This document shows, piece by piece, positions 8,177 through 17,416 of a DNA stretch of 49,294 nucleotides. The notes beneath the pieces are model-generated. The model saw only the letters and a program-made list of their open reading frames with translations. It was not told where the DNA came from and did no database searches. Each line of letters starts with the position of its first letter. Position 1 is the first letter of the stretch. Location of the stretch: positions 1 to 49,294 of the forward strand of contig WJIO01000369.1 in the NCBI GenBank assembly GCA_014730235.1, given 5' to 3'. A program made the position numbers and the translations under genes. This DNA comes from Candidatus Poribacteria bacterium. GTDB lineage: Bacteria > Poribacteria > DTPJ01 > WJIO01.

Positions 8177-8929
8177 CTATAAATAACGCTTAATATTAAA
8201 ACCGAAACGCAACCCTCCGTTTATTGTTGATCCATTCATAAGGCGGTGAAATGTTATATGTGAATCCCTGCTGAAAATAAAATCAAAATGATGTCCATAG
8301 GTTTCAGCTTTCAAACCAAAAGAAAATGAATTATCCCTGTTATCCTCTGATTTTGTGGGAAAATACTCACATATTATACTCAATTTCTGTAGTAGTCCAT
8401 TGCCCTCCATAACCATTATAGAAGCGCCAAATCCCGCTCCAAATTTCTGTTCTTGGCTTTCAAAACCGACATCCACAACTGGAGTTAATCTGTCAAATAA
8501 AGGATCACTTTTTAAAGACAGAATAAATGCACCGCCGTTCTTTCTTTCCTCTTCTCCTGATTCCAGGTCAAATTCCTTGAAATTGAAATATTGAACGTCC
8601 AGTTGTGTTTGCATAGGCGTCAAAGGTATTGGATAGCTGTAATTCACCCCCAGTAAATACTCCTGACTATCCCTGATACGGCCTGCATGTATACCAAGAC
8701 CTTTAAAAACCGTTGCCCCGATTTCTATACTCACGTTTGCCCCGCTATCAAGGCCAAAAAAGGTATCCGATGGTTGGTCATGTAACGTCCCATAAAACCT
8801 GTGTTTGACATTAAATTCTATTTGCCCCACCTCCTCGTTTCCCGGGGCTGCAAGATTTAACATCTCAAGGCTGTAAACAGGTTTAGATAGCATTATAATC
8901 AACAGAAATAATAATAAAAATTTCCGCAC
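8177..8929 (-). CDS. Predicted outer-membrane beta-barrel protein (DUF5777-like)
   Basis: A 250-residue exported protein. The start is GTG, chosen because AAGGTG lies five bases before it and a clean signal peptide follows (MRKFLLLFLLIIMLSKPVYS). The mature part has alternating hydrophobic and polar strands, many Gly and aromatic residues, and ends in an aromatic-rich strand (GLRFGFNIKRYL), as in outer-membrane barrels. The opening region (FFGLDSGANVSIEIG) resembles the DUF5777 beta-barrel family, which tends to occur near cytochromes. Its upstream neighbour is a cytochrome-like protein (86 bp away) and korA follows 20 bp downstream. The barrel call is an inference from pattern; the family name is tentative. 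Confidence 0.65.
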   Translation of the reverse strand: MRKFLLLFLLIIMLSKPVYSLEMLNLAAPGNEEVGQIEFNVKHRFYGTLHDQPSDTFFGLDSGANVSIEIGATVFKGLGIHAGRIRDSQEYLLGVNYSYPIPLTPMQTQLDVQYFNFKEFDLESGEEERKNGGAFILSLKSDPLFDRLTPVVDVGFESQEQKFGAGFGASIMVMEGNGLLQKLSIICEYFPTKSEDNRDNSFSFGLKAETYGHHFDFIFSRDSHITFHRLMNGSTINGGLRFGFNIKRYL

Positions 8930-9015
8930 AATATCACCTTTTTAATAGTATTTTACTCGCTAAGTAAAGTGTCACAGGGACACGCCAACAGAATCTAAAT
9001 TATTATAAATATTGA

Positions 9016-9411
9016 TTAATCAGAGATTCCCACCCTTATTTTACCCCACACAGTAAATTTCTTTTTCTTGGGTTCAACAGGCTCAGCTTTCTCGGGTTTT
9101 GATTCAGGATCACCGGGATGCTTTCCGGCTGCAAATTCTTCGTCATTTGTAAAACCGTCACCATCGGAGTCAAAACTTCCCAATTCATCGGTATATACAT
9201 CACCGGCAGGTATTGCAAAATTTTCCCAGTCCGTACCGAAGGAGTTACGGTTACCCCCTCCGGCGGGATTCGTATGACATGTGCCACAACTAAAATTCTC
9301 ACCTTGATCAGGAAGGAGAGCAACTCTAAAAGGCCTACCTGATGCCATGAAGGAAATACTGAATATAAGAACAATTATAATCGCTGTTAAAAAATATGTA
9401 AATTTTTGCAT
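9016..9411 (-). CDS. Exported monoheme c-type cytochrome-like protein with Ca-binding repeat
   Basis: A 131-residue protein with an N-terminal signal segment (about residues 1-25), then one heme c attachment motif CGTCH in FSCGTCHTNPAGGGNRNSFG. A thrombospondin type 3 or EF-hand-like calcium loop follows (DSDGDGFTNDEEFAAGKHPG), and the tail is rich in Pro, Glu and Lys (KAEPVEPKKKK). It would act in the periplasm or on the cell surface, probably in electron transfer. It precedes the beta-barrel gene and korAB on the same strand. The heme motif and calcium loop are clear; the partner is unknown. Confidence 0.75.
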   Translation of the reverse strand: MQKFTYFLTAIIIVLIFSISFMASGRPFRVALLPDQGENFSCGTCHTNPAGGGNRNSFGTDWENFAIPAGDVYTDELGSFDSDGDGFTNDEEFAAGKHPGDPESKPEKAEPVEPKKKKFTVWGKIRVGISD

Positions 9412-9627
9412 AATTCCATAACCCCATGAGCAAATTTGTGTAATTCGTTATAATTTCCGTGTGAGTTTAATAAAATAACACGACACTACTGATAAAAATT
9501 CCAGGAAATGTTTAAGAGCATTAAAATCCAAATGGCAATTTTCATCCCGAGCGGAGCGAAAAATCTCATCTCCATATTTTCCAAAGTGAAATTTAGAGGG
9601 ATTCACAGTAAGACGAAAAATATATAT
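9412..9627. other. Intergenic region upstream of the cytochrome gene
   Basis: First part of the 753-bp divergent gap 9412-10164. It holds the leader of the minus-strand cytochrome gene and low-complexity sequence with a fragment GAGCGGAGCGAAAAATCTC of the kind common in scattered bacterial repeats. The rest of the gap is two PR1 copies (9628-9788, 9943-10103) and, between them, another repeat fragment (TCATTGCTTCGTCACTCC, about 9825). I see no small gene, RNA gene or clear promoter. Confidence 0.5.
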
Positions 9628-9788
9628 GGCTCTCCGGGTTCAGTGTGGTAAAGATAGGAAAGTTCTTTATGCTGTCATTCCTGCGAAACTCTTATTCCTT
9701 TTTGCTCAAGCTTTTTTAAAAAGCTTGAAGCAGGAATGACAAGCTGAGAAAATTTTCAAATTATTACCACACTCAAGCCGAAAGAGCC
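9628..9788 (+). repeat. PR1 MITE, long-core copy
   Basis: 161 bp, GGCTCTCCGGGTTCAGTGTG to GCCGAAAGAGCC. The core is the long type: GCGAAACTCTTATTCC is inserted before the CTCAAGC hairpin. Flanks ATATATAT and AAAACCTC do not match, so no target duplication survives. Same core type as the copies at 9943 and 11454. Confidence 0.85.
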
Positions 9789-9942
9789 AAAACCTCTGAT
9801 ACAGAATAAAAACTTACTATACATGTCATTGCTTCGTCACTCCATTCTTCGCAATAACACAGGGATGTAAAATTTATGCTTTGCATCAGAATTTCCAGCT
9901 TGCTTTGAAAGGTTCTCTGTGTTATCATTTACTTTCAAATAT

Positions 9943-10103
9943 GGTTCTTCCGGGTTCAGTGTGGTAAAGATAAGAAACTTCTTTATGCTGTCATTCCTGC
10001 GAAACTCTTATTCCTTTTTGCTCAAGCTTTTTTAAAAAGCTTGAAGCAGCAATAACAAGCTGAGGGAATTTTCAATTATAACCACACTTAACCCGGAAGA
10101 ACC
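9943..10103 (+). repeat. PR1 MITE, long-core copy with perfect 8-bp target duplication
   Basis: 161 bp, GGTTCTTCCGGGTTCAGTGT to ACTTAACCCGGAAGAACC. Flanked by TCAAATAT at 9935-9942 and TCAAATAT at 10104-10111, a perfect 8-bp direct repeat. It ends 61 bp upstream of the Gfo/Idh/MocA start and is oriented with that gene. Confidence 0.92.
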
Positions 10104-10164
10104 TCAAATATTAAGTTTGATTAAAAATTTTAATAGGTTAATAGCCTGAAGATAAGGAGAAAAA

Positions 10165-11223
10165 ATGAAAACAGTAAAATTGGGTCTTATAGGTGCAGGA
10201 GGTATAGCCCAGGCCCATATGAGAGCCATGTCAGAAGTTTCCGGTGTTGAGATAGCCGCAGCCTCAGATCTGATAGAATCCAATGTAAAACGCACTGCCG
10301 AAAGATGGGGAATACCTAAGACTTTCACTGATTATAACGAAATGCTGAAGATGGACGAACTGGATGGGGTTATAGTCTGCACACCTACAGCCGTCCATGC
10401 CCCTCCGACCATAGCAGCTCTCAAAGCTGGAAAACATGTACTTTGTGAAAAGCCAATGGAAGCGTCACTGGATGCAGCCACAGAGATGGTAGCCACTGCC
10501 CACAAAACCGGTAAAATCCTGATGATAGCTCTTAAACTACGTTATACCCCCCAGGTCATTAAAGCCAAAAAGATCATTAATGAAGGAACACTGGGAGATA
10601 TTTACTACGCAGAAACAGTAGCTGACAGAAGAAGAGGAAACCCCGGTGGAAGCTTTATAAGAAAAGCCACAGCCGGATTTGGCGCAGCCGCTGACATAGG
10701 TGTTTATGCTTTAGACACAGCCCTTTACCTTATGGGACATCCTAAACCTGTCGCGGTCATGGGCATGACCTCAAACTACCTGAGCCTGCACAACACATGG
10801 AATCCCGCTCTTAAGGAAACTGAAGTTGAGGACTTTGCCACAGGATGGATACTATTTGAAAATGGAGCGCGCCTAGTCTTCAAGACATGCTGGTGTATGA
10901 ATATGGACTCTCTGGGTGGAACTATATTCCTGGGAACAAAAGCCGGTCTACGTATTGGTGTCAGTGAAGTTCGAGGTCCCCAGGAAGGTGTTACCCTCTA
11001 TAGAGATGAATTTGGCGATCCCTTCGATATTAAAATACCCACAGGCGATGGCGTTGACGTGTTCAAAGCCGAGGATGCAGCCTTTGTGGATGCCGTTCGT
11101 GAAGGTAAACCATCACCTATAGACCCTGATGGCATGTTGCTTACGAATGTTATTATCCAGGGTGTTATTGACTCCCAGGAAAAAGGCGGTCGAGAAGTTG
11201 AGGTAAAAGTTCCTACTTTCTAA
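10165..11223 (+). CDS. Gfo/Idh/MocA family oxidoreductase
   Basis: A 352-residue NAD(P)-binding sugar dehydrogenase-like protein. Motifs: LGLIGAGGIAQAHMRAM (Rossmann), VIVCTPTAVHAPPTIAALKAGKHVLCEKPMEAS with the catalytic EKP lysine, and a C-terminal substrate domain with GAAADIGVYALDTALYLMG, where Asp replaces the more usual His-containing motif. AAGGAG precedes the ATG. It is a single gene behind a PR1 element, followed by a divergent PR1-like repeat and then uvrB. It probably acts on a monosaccharide from polymer breakdown; the substrate cannot be told. Confidence 0.93.
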   Translation: MKTVKLGLIGAGGIAQAHMRAMSEVSGVEIAAASDLIESNVKRTAERWGIPKTFTDYNEMLKMDELDGVIVCTPTAVHAPPTIAALKAGKHVLCEKPMEASLDAATEMVATAHKTGKILMIALKLRYTPQVIKAKKIINEGTLGDIYYAETVADRRRGNPGGSFIRKATAGFGAAADIGVYALDTALYLMGHPKPVAVMGMTSNYLSLHNTWNPALKETEVEDFATGWILFENGARLVFKTCWCMNMDSLGGTIFLGTKAGLRIGVSEVRGPQEGVTLYRDEFGDPFDIKIPTGDGVDVFKAEDAAFVDAVREGKPSPIDPDGMLLTNVIIQGVIDSQEKGGREVEVKVPTF

Positions 11224-11231
11224 TCAGAATT

Positions 11232-11397
11232 GGTTCTTCCGATTCAGTATGAAAATAAAATCACTTATGACTTAGCTTGCCTCGGAAGGATAAAGCTCCT
11301 GTTGAGCTTTTGCTCAATATCAGTTGCAGAATTCAGCAAGAGCTTTGTCTTCCTGTTTTAGTTTTCCACACTCAGATCGGAAAAGCCTATTTTTCCC
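11232..11397. repeat. Divergent PR1-related element
   Basis: Left end GGTTCTTCCGATTCAGTATG and right end CCACACTCAGATCGGAAAAGCC are PR1-like, but the core is different (GAAGGATAAAGCTC with a GAGCTTTTGCTC hairpin, and CAAGAGCTTTGTCTTCC as partner). No 8-bp flank match. It starts 8 bp after the oxidoreductase stop. A fragment of PR3 (CCCTTAATAAGGG) follows at about 11405. Together with the PR1 copy at 11454 it fills the 462-bp gap before uvrB. A 92-codon open frame here is made only of repeat sequence. Confidence 0.6.
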
Positions 11398-11453
11398 TTA
11401 ATAAGGGTATAGGGGGTATTTCCCCAAAAAAAAAACTGAAATTTAAAATCTTT

Positions 11454-11614
11454 GGCTCTTCCGGGTTCAGTTTGGTAAAGATAAGAAACTTCTTTATGCT
11501 GTCATTCCTGCGAAACTCTTATTCCTTTTTGCTCAAGCTTTTTCAAAAAGCTTGAAGCAGGAATGACAAGCTGAGGGAATTTTTAATTATAACCACACTT
11601 AACCCGGAAGAACC
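11454..11614 (+). repeat. PR1 MITE, long-core copy with perfect 8-bp target duplication
   Basis: 161 bp, GGCTCTTCCGGGTTCAGTTT to ACTTAACCCGGAAGAACC. Flanks AAATCTTT (11446-11453) and AAATCTTT (11615-11622) are identical. It ends 71 bp upstream of uvrB and is co-directional with it. Long core, as at 9628 and 9943. Confidence 0.92.
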
Positions 11615-11685
11615 AAATCTTTTATTACACTTGCTTATTTTCATTTCTAGGTTACGTTAAAAATTAAGAAGGAAGGTAAAAGAAA

Positions 11686-13668
11686 ATGCCAGATTTTGAA
11701 TTAATATCAGATTTTAAACCCAGTGGAGATCAACCCCAGGCCATCGAAAAATTAACCTCTGGATTATTAAATAATTATAAATACCAGACTCTTCTTGGTA
11801 TAACTGGCTCAGGAAAAACATTTACCATGGCTAACATAATAGCCAATGTGCAAAGACCGACTCTGGTAATATCTCACAATAAAACTCTGGCTGCTCAGTT
11901 ATACAGCGAATTCAAAGAATTTTTCCCCAACAATGCAGTCCATTATTTCGTCAGTTTTTATGATTATTACCAACCTGAAGCCTATATACCCCAGACTGAC
12001 ACTTTCATCGAAAAAGATACCCGAATAAACGATGAAATAAACCGACTGCGTCTGGCGGCTACAAGCTCCCTTGTGTCACGTCGGGATGTAATTATTATTG
12101 CCAGTGTATCATGTATATATGGTCTTGGTTCACCAGAGGAATATAAATCCCAAAGCCTTACCCTGAAAAAAGGGCAAATCATAACCCGAAACGAGATACT
12201 CCGCGCCCTGGTTGATATTAGATATGAAAGAAACGATGTGGACCGGGCCAGGGGTAATTTTCGAGCCAGAGGCGATGTGGTGGAAATATTCCCGGCTTAT
12301 GCCGATACAGCTTTCAGAGTAGAATTATTTGGAGATGAGATAGACAGGATAACAGAAATTAACACCCTTACTGGCGAAGTTTTGGCAGAGCCAGATGAAG
12401 CAACAGTTTTTCCAGCAAAACATTTTATGACTTCAGAGGAGATATTCGAGGAAGCTTTGCTGAATATCGAAAAAGAACTTCAGGAGCGAGTAGAATACTT
12501 CATAAGCAGGAATAAGCTGCTGGAGGCCCAGCGCATTGAGATGCGAACAAACTTCGATCTGGAAATGATGCGCGAAATGGGATACTGCTATGGTATTGAA
12601 AACTATTCCCGACACCTGGCCGGACTTGATGCAGGAGAAGCACCTTATACATTATTGGATTTCTTCCCTGATGATTACCTGTTGTTTATAGACGAATCCC
12701 ATGTAACTCTTCCTCAGATTCGGGGTATGTATCTTGGTGACCGCTCGCGAAAACAAAACTTGGTGGAATACGGTTTCAGGTTACCGTCAGCCCTCGACAA
12801 TCGACCCTTACGTTTCGATGAATTTGAAAAGCACATAAATCAGCTTATATTTGTGTCAGCAACTCCAAGTCAAGATGATATGGATATGAGCCAACAGGTT
12901 GTAGAACAGATAATCAGACCCACAGGTCTAATCGATCCCAAGGTACACGTCAGGCCTGTTGAAGGTCAAATTGATGATCTAATTGGCGCAATCAATAAGC
13001 GCGTAGAAAAAAATCAGCGGGTATTAGTGACAACCCTCACAAAACGCATGTCCGAAGACCTTGCGGAATACCTAAAAGAAATGGGTATAAAAGCCCGTTA
13101 CCTGCATTCCGAAATTAAGACTATTGAGCGAACTGAGATACTTCAGGGTTTACGTCAAGCCGAATTTGACGTATTGGTAGGTATAAATCTTATGAGGGAA
13201 GGACTGGACTTACCCGAAGTTTCCCTTGTGGCAATTCTGGATGCCGACAGTCAAGGCTTTTTAAGGTCTGAGACAGCCATGATACAGATAGCAGGAAGAG
13301 CTGCAAGAAATATTGATGGTGAAGTAATAATGTATGCCGACGAAATTACACCCGCTATGGCAAGTGTTATCAAGGAAACCGAACGCCGTCGGGAAGCTCA
13401 AATGGCTTATAACGAAGAACATGGTATAACCCCCGCTTCTATTGAAAAAGCCGTTAAAACACTTATCGAAAGGGAGGAAATCGAAGAAGAGGAAGAGGAG
13501 GAATCAATTGCAGCCACATTCATGTCAAAGGACGAAGCTGAAGATATAATCACACAATTGGAAAATGAAATGCGTGAAGCCGCCAAAAACCTTGAATTCG
13601 AAAAAGCAGCCGCTATACGTGATCAGATTGCAGAACTTAAAGAAACAGCTTCTGTAGAAATTGGTTGA
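11686..13668 (+). CDS. uvrB: UvrABC system protein B
   Basis: A 660-residue UvrB, the damage-verifying helicase of nucleotide excision repair, which works with UvrA and recruits UvrC. Visible: Walker [16 protein letters not shown], the beta-hairpin region [20 protein letters not shown], the DEAD-like box [16 protein letters not shown], helicase motifs [18 protein letters not shown] and [27 protein letters not shown], an acidic linker ([10 protein letters not shown]), and a C-terminal UVR motif (about 618-652) that binds UvrC. Full length, with AAGGAAGG ahead of the ATG. It is monocistronic, between repeats. Confidence 0.98.
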   Translation: MPDFELISDFKPSGDQPQAIEKLTSGLLNNYKYQTLLGITGSGKTFTMANIIANVQRPTLVISHNKTLAAQLYSEFKEFFPNNAVHYFVSFYDYYQPEAYIPQTDTFIEKDTRINDEINRLRLAATSSLVSRRDVIIIASVSCIYGLGSPEEYKSQSLTLKKGQIITRNEILRALVDIRYERNDVDRARGNFRARGDVVEIFPAYADTAFRVELFGDEIDRITEINTLTGEVLAEPDEATVFPAKHFMTSEEIFEEALLNIEKELQERVEYFISRNKLLEAQRIEMRTNFDLEMMREMGYCYGIENYSRHLAGLDAGEAPYTLLDFFPDDYLLFIDESHVTLPQIRGMYLGDRSRKQNLVEYGFRLPSALDNRPLRFDEFEKHINQLIFVSATPSQDDMDMSQQVVEQIIRPTGLIDPKVHVRPVEGQIDDLIGAINKRVEKNQRVLVTTLTKRMSEDLAEYLKEMGIKARYLHSEIKTIERTEILQGLRQAEFDVLVGINLMREGLDLPEVSLVAILDADSQGFLRSETAMIQIAGRAARNIDGEVIMYADEITPAMASVIKETERRREAQMAYNEEHGITPASIEKAVKTLIEREEIEEEEEEESIAATFMSKDEAEDIITQLENEMREAAKNLEFEKAAAIRDQIAELKETASVEIG

Positions 13669-13697
13669 GCAATAGTTAAAAATTAATATCCCTTATA

Positions 13698-13842
13698 TTT
13701 CTCAAAATTAACTAAAACCAGATATTGTGTTCCTTAAAGGAACACTAGCAAATGAAAATGCTGTCAGGCTGTCATTCCTGCCTTCACAGGAATGAAATGC
13801 TTATAAAGTTTTTCATTTTTACCACACAAAACCTCGAAGAAT
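13698..13842. repeat. Chimeric repeat: PR2 left half joined to PR1-like right half
   Basis: The left part (TTTCTCAAAATTAACTAAAA ... CTAGCAAATGAAAATGCTGTCAGGCT) is PR2, as at 3788. The core is short (GTCATTCCTGCCTTCACAGG). The right part (AAAGTTTTTCATTTTTACC, then ACCACACAAAACCTCGAAGAATC) matches a decayed PR1 end, not PR2. This suggests recombination between families inside the shared core. It lies between the convergent ends of uvrB and the response-regulator gene and could serve as a terminator. Confidence 0.6.
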
Positions 13843-13857
13843 CATTTAAATTAATAA

Positions 13858-15765
13858 TTATCTCCTACCCGCAAGGTCATATTTATCCAGCTTTCTGTAT
13901 ACAGTTGCCCTGTTTATACCCAATATCTTCGCCGCTTGTCTTATATTATCACCAGTAGCCTTCAAAGCTCTTAAAATCGCCTGTTTTTCCATTTCCTCCA
14001 GGGTTGGTATCTTTTCTATAACAGGCTCCTCTTCCTCTTCATCAGATATGAAAATCTGCTTCTGAATAGAACGAATCTCATGGGGAAGACTGCTGACCTG
14101 CAATACCTCGGAATTTTCCAGGAGTACTGCACGGTTTATCATGTTTTCCAGTTCCCTTACATTACCAGGCCAGTCGTAGCTCATTAAAATCTGTAAAGCG
14201 TCCTTGGATATAAAGTTAATTGATTTATTTGACTTTTCCGATGCTCTACTCAGGAATTTTTCTGCCAGTAATGGAATATCTTCAATACGTTCCCGCAAGG
14301 GTGGTAATATAATCGGAAAAGCAGCTATTCGATAGAAAAGATCTTCCCGAAATTCTCCGTCTTTCATGGCCTCTTCCAGGTCTTTGTTTGTAGAAGCGAT
14401 AACCCTTACGTCAACAGGTATGGTATTTGTACCACCGACCCTTTGTATTTCCCTCTCCTGAAGCACTCTCAGCAAAGTTGCCTGTAAGTTGGGGTGCATC
14501 TCACCGATTTCATCCAGTAGAATTGTACCTGTATTAGCCTGTTCAAATTTTCCGATCCTTCGTGCTGATGCGCCGGTAAAAGAGCCTTTTTCATGACCGA
14601 ACAACTCGCTTTCAATAAGCGTATCCGGTATTGCTGCACAGTTCACAGCAACAAAAGGTCCGGATTTTCTACTGCTGTTAAAATGTATGGATTTGGCTAC
14701 CAATTCCTTTCCAGTTCCGCTTTCACCCCTGATCAGAACAGTAATATCGCTCTGGATTGCCTGTTTCATCAGTGTATAAACCTGGTTCATCTTTTTGCTT
14801 TTACCAATTATATTACCAAAAGAATACTCTTCTTCCAGTTCAGCCCGGAGACGTAAAACCTCAGATTTCATCTGATCAATTTCGATCTCCTTTGAAACAT
14901 CACGATAAACGGTTATATAGCCATTTATACTGTTGGATTCATCGGAAACCGGGGATACAAATTGATAAAGGATCATATTTTTAGGAGATTTTAATTCGAC
15001 TATATCTTCAGATGTATCAACCAGGGCTTTTTTCTCTGTTTTATCAAAAATCTCTGGTTCCTGGAAGCACTTTCGGATCTTCTTTCTCAGTTCATCTGCT
15101 GGTATATCGTGTATATTTTTTTCCGGTAAATCAAAAATATCTGTATACCATTTATTTGCAAAAAGCAGTTTACCTGAAACATCGAACATTGCCACAGAAT
15201 CCTGGGTAGAATCCAGAACCGCTTCCAGTCTTTTTTTACTTATTTCAATCTGACGGGTTTTATCTTCAAGTTCTATTTCTTCGTTCCATTTTTCCACCAG
15301 GGAAATTGTCATTTGCTGTATCTCTTCCCGGCGTTTGAAGGGTTTCGAAATATAAAGGAGCTTATGCAACAAGTCCATATCTTTAATGATTTCAGATAAG
15401 GTTTTATCAGAGTGGGCCGTCATTAATACAATTTCAATATTTCTGTCTATTTCTCGAATCTTTCTGGTTGTCTGGATACCATCCCATCCCGGAGGCATCC
15501 TTATATCTATATAAGCAAGGGCTATAGGGTTTTTGTTTTGTATTGATTTTTCTATTATGGAATATGCTTCATTCCCGCTATGGGCATGAAGGATCTGAAA
15601 TTCAGGCAGAAAGTCCTCCTCTATTTCCGAACCGAAGGCCTTGGCCAGATCATCTGTCGATGATTTCCGCAAAGTTGGTTTTAATATTTGTTCAAATACC
15701 TCATGAATATCTTCCTGATCATCAACTATCAAAATGCGGTTTTTCCAGCCTTCTTTAAATTTCAT
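13858..15765 (-). CDS. Sigma-54-dependent response regulator (receiver-PAS-AAA+-Fis HTH)
   Basis: A 635-residue NtrC-family activator. Receiver: [14 protein letters not shown], phosphoacceptor Asp at about 87 ([13 protein letters not shown]), MTAHSD, and lysine in YISKPFKR; there is an insertion of some 35 residues after the first helix. A PAS domain lies at about 175-290. The AAA+ domain (about 330-560) has GESGTGKE (Walker A), GSFTGA (the sigma-54 contact loop, usually GAFTGA) and [12 protein letters not shown] (Walker B). The C-terminal Fis-type helix-turn-helix includes [20 protein letters not shown]. It starts 27 bp after the kinase gene with GAGAGG before the ATG, so the two form a two-component pair. 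It implies that the cell has sigma-54. Confidence 0.95.
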   Translation of the reverse strand: MKFKEGWKNRILIVDDQEDIHEVFEQILKPTLRKSSTDDLAKAFGSEIEEDFLPEFQILHAHSGNEAYSIIEKSIQNKNPIALAYIDIRMPPGWDGIQTTRKIREIDRNIEIVLMTAHSDKTLSEIIKDMDLLHKLLYISKPFKRREEIQQMTISLVEKWNEEIELEDKTRQIEISKKRLEAVLDSTQDSVAMFDVSGKLLFANKWYTDIFDLPEKNIHDIPADELRKKIRKCFQEPEIFDKTEKKALVDTSEDIVELKSPKNMILYQFVSPVSDESNSINGYITVYRDVSKEIEIDQMKSEVLRLRAELEEEYSFGNIIGKSKKMNQVYTLMKQAIQSDITVLIRGESGTGKELVAKSIHFNSSRKSGPFVAVNCAAIPDTLIESELFGHEKGSFTGASARRIGKFEQANTGTILLDEIGEMHPNLQATLLRVLQEREIQRVGGTNTIPVDVRVIASTNKDLEEAMKDGEFREDLFYRIAAFPIILPPLRERIEDIPLLAEKFLSRASEKSNKSINFISKDALQILMSYDWPGNVRELENMINRAVLLENSEVLQVSSLPHEIRSIQKQIFISDEEEEEPVIEKIPTLEEMEKQAILRALKATGDNIRQAAKILGINRATVYRKLDKYDLAGRR

Positions 15766-15792
15766 TTCTTATACCTCTCTATAGAGATTTAA

Positions 15793-17277
15793 TTAATCAT
15801 TGGGAGATCTGGGTAAGACTATTTTCATAGTTGTTCCTTTACCAATACCATCACTAAACGCAAGTATCTGACCACCGCACCCCTTGATGAAATTTGCTAT
15901 TGAATGTAAACCAAGGCCACTACCAGATTCTTTTGTTGTATATCCCGATCGGAAAATAATATCCAGCTTATCCTGTTCAATACCAATACCATTATCGGTA
16001 ATTTCTATGACCAGAGAATCGGATTCCCTGTAATTATCAATATTTATAATTGCATTTTCCTGCTCAAATTCAGATTTTCTTAACTCATCAATGGCTTCAA
16101 TAGAATTTTTAATTAGATTTACCATCATCTGATGGAATTGGCTTTCCTGGGTTTTTATCTCTTCTGGGGCAGAATCATAGCTAATTGTAAGTTCTATATT
16201 TCTGCTTTTTATGGATTCCTGTAGAACTATTACCGCATAGTTAATAGACTCTTTAAGATTTATCAATTTGTTATAGGCACTTCTTTTGCTCAAAGTCTTT
16301 TCTGTCCTTATTATATCGGCTATACGTTCTGATGTTTTATTGACCCTATTAACAATTCTTAATATCTCTTTGTCATGGCTTTCAAATTCCTCCGCCAGGG
16401 CAATAATTAGAGGAGCGACTTTTCTTCCTTGCGCATCTTCCTTAACATATTCGCTAAAGTCCTTTTCATGTATTTTTACAGCCTTTGCCAGGGAAGAAAG
16501 ATGACGGGTTAGCTTATTATTAGCTATATTTTCCTGAATAGTTCCAATTCCTATAGTAACGCTGTTGATAGCATTTCCTATGTTATGCAGTATAGTATCA
16601 ACAATTTCCAATCTACCCTGAGCATGTGCTCTGGCTTCTCTCTCAATACTTTCCTGAAGAGCCTCTTCTGTCTTTTTGTATTCTGTTACGTCCCTTAAAG
16701 AAGCCAAAAAAGCATTATTTCCTTTCCAGTTAAATTCCAGTATTCTCATTTCTACTATTATTTCTTTACCATCTCCCTTTAAAAAGTTAACCTCTCTTAT
16801 ATCATCCTTTGCCATGTAAAAATCAAAAGATCTGCCGATAAGATTATCTAATGAACACTGAAATAACTTTTCCGCAGCCGGATTAGCAAACTGTATGTTT
16901 TTTTTCTGATCCAGTATTACAACCGCATCTGAATCCATCTCAATAAGGTCTTCGTAATTCTTCTCAAGATTCTCTATATTATTTTCTAATTCCCCGATCT
17001 TGTTTCTTAGTCCTTTAATTTCCTGGTCTTTTTTTATTGATATATCATAGACTGATAGAAGCAGTTCTATAATTTTGGGCAAATCTTCCGGTGATAGTTC
17101 GTTTTTATCGGCAACCAGGAGTTCAACAGCTTCCTCTATACCTTCGATAGAATAAGGAGAACTTTCTTTATCTTTAGAAACCAGAACATAATAACCATGT
17201 TGTTCTAATACATCTCTTAAGTATTTTAATCCTGGTGTATTGTCCTCTACCACCAGTACTTTAGTATCTATACTCAT
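15793..17277 (-). CDS. PAS-domain sensor histidine kinase with N-terminal receiver remnant
   Basis: A 494-residue soluble kinase without membrane segments. Residues 1-45 look like the start of a receiver domain (KVLVVEDNTPGLKYLRDVL), but the rest of that domain is missing. A coiled coil follows (about 85-120), then PAS (about 115-205). The dimerisation and phosphoacceptor region has ILHNIGNAINSV, a non-standard H-box that I take to hold the phosphorylated His. The ATPase domain shows the N-box MMVNLIKNSIEAID, G1 DNGIGI and G2 GSGLGLHS. It forms an operon with the sigma-54 activator downstream and is its likely partner. The signal sensed is unknown and probably cytoplasmic. Confidence 0.93.
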   Translation of the reverse strand: MSIDTKVLVVEDNTPGLKYLRDVLEQHGYYVLVSKDKESSPYSIEGIEEAVELLVADKNELSPEDLPKIIELLLSVYDISIKKDQEIKGLRNKIGELENNIENLEKNYEDLIEMDSDAVVILDQKKNIQFANPAAEKLFQCSLDNLIGRSFDFYMAKDDIREVNFLKGDGKEIIVEMRILEFNWKGNNAFLASLRDVTEYKKTEEALQESIEREARAHAQGRLEIVDTILHNIGNAINSVTIGIGTIQENIANNKLTRHLSSLAKAVKIHEKDFSEYVKEDAQGRKVAPLIIALAEEFESHDKEILRIVNRVNKTSERIADIIRTEKTLSKRSAYNKLINLKESINYAVIVLQESIKSRNIELTISYDSAPEEIKTQESQFHQMMVNLIKNSIEAIDELRKSEFEQENAIINIDNYRESDSLVIEITDNGIGIEQDKLDIIFRSGYTTKESGSGLGLHSIANFIKGCGGQILAFSDGIGKGTTMKIVLPRSPND

Positions 17278-17321
17278 TCCTGTTTTCCCGTAACCTCTTT
17301 GAAAATATACCGAAATTTCAT

Positions 17322-17375
17322 AATTAACTATAAAAAAAGCGAAGTATAGTAAACATATCTTTCATTTTTTAACTA
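17322..17375. repeat. PR4 fragment or deleted copy
   Basis: The segment GTATAGTAAACATATCTTTC plus CATTTTTTAAC is nearly identical to the right end of the PR4 copy at 46510-46609. A degenerate left end (TTAACTATAAAAAAAG) may be present at 17322. It lies about 45 bp above the histidine kinase start, within the 139-bp gap between the kinase and transporter genes. Confidence 0.55.
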
Positions 17376-17416
17376 ATATAAGTATCGGCTTTATGGGTTG
17401 ATAACTTTAGAAGAGA

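Noticed and set aside
11277-11555. Open frame of 92 codons (+)
   Set aside because: It is composed of PR1-like and PR3-like repeat sequence and has no ribosome binding site or family resemblance.
9628-11614. Closely spaced similar repeats as a possible CRISPR array
   Set aside because: The units are 161-bp palindromes with inverted ends and their own 8-bp duplications, irregularly spaced; no short identical repeats with uniform spacers and no cas genes.
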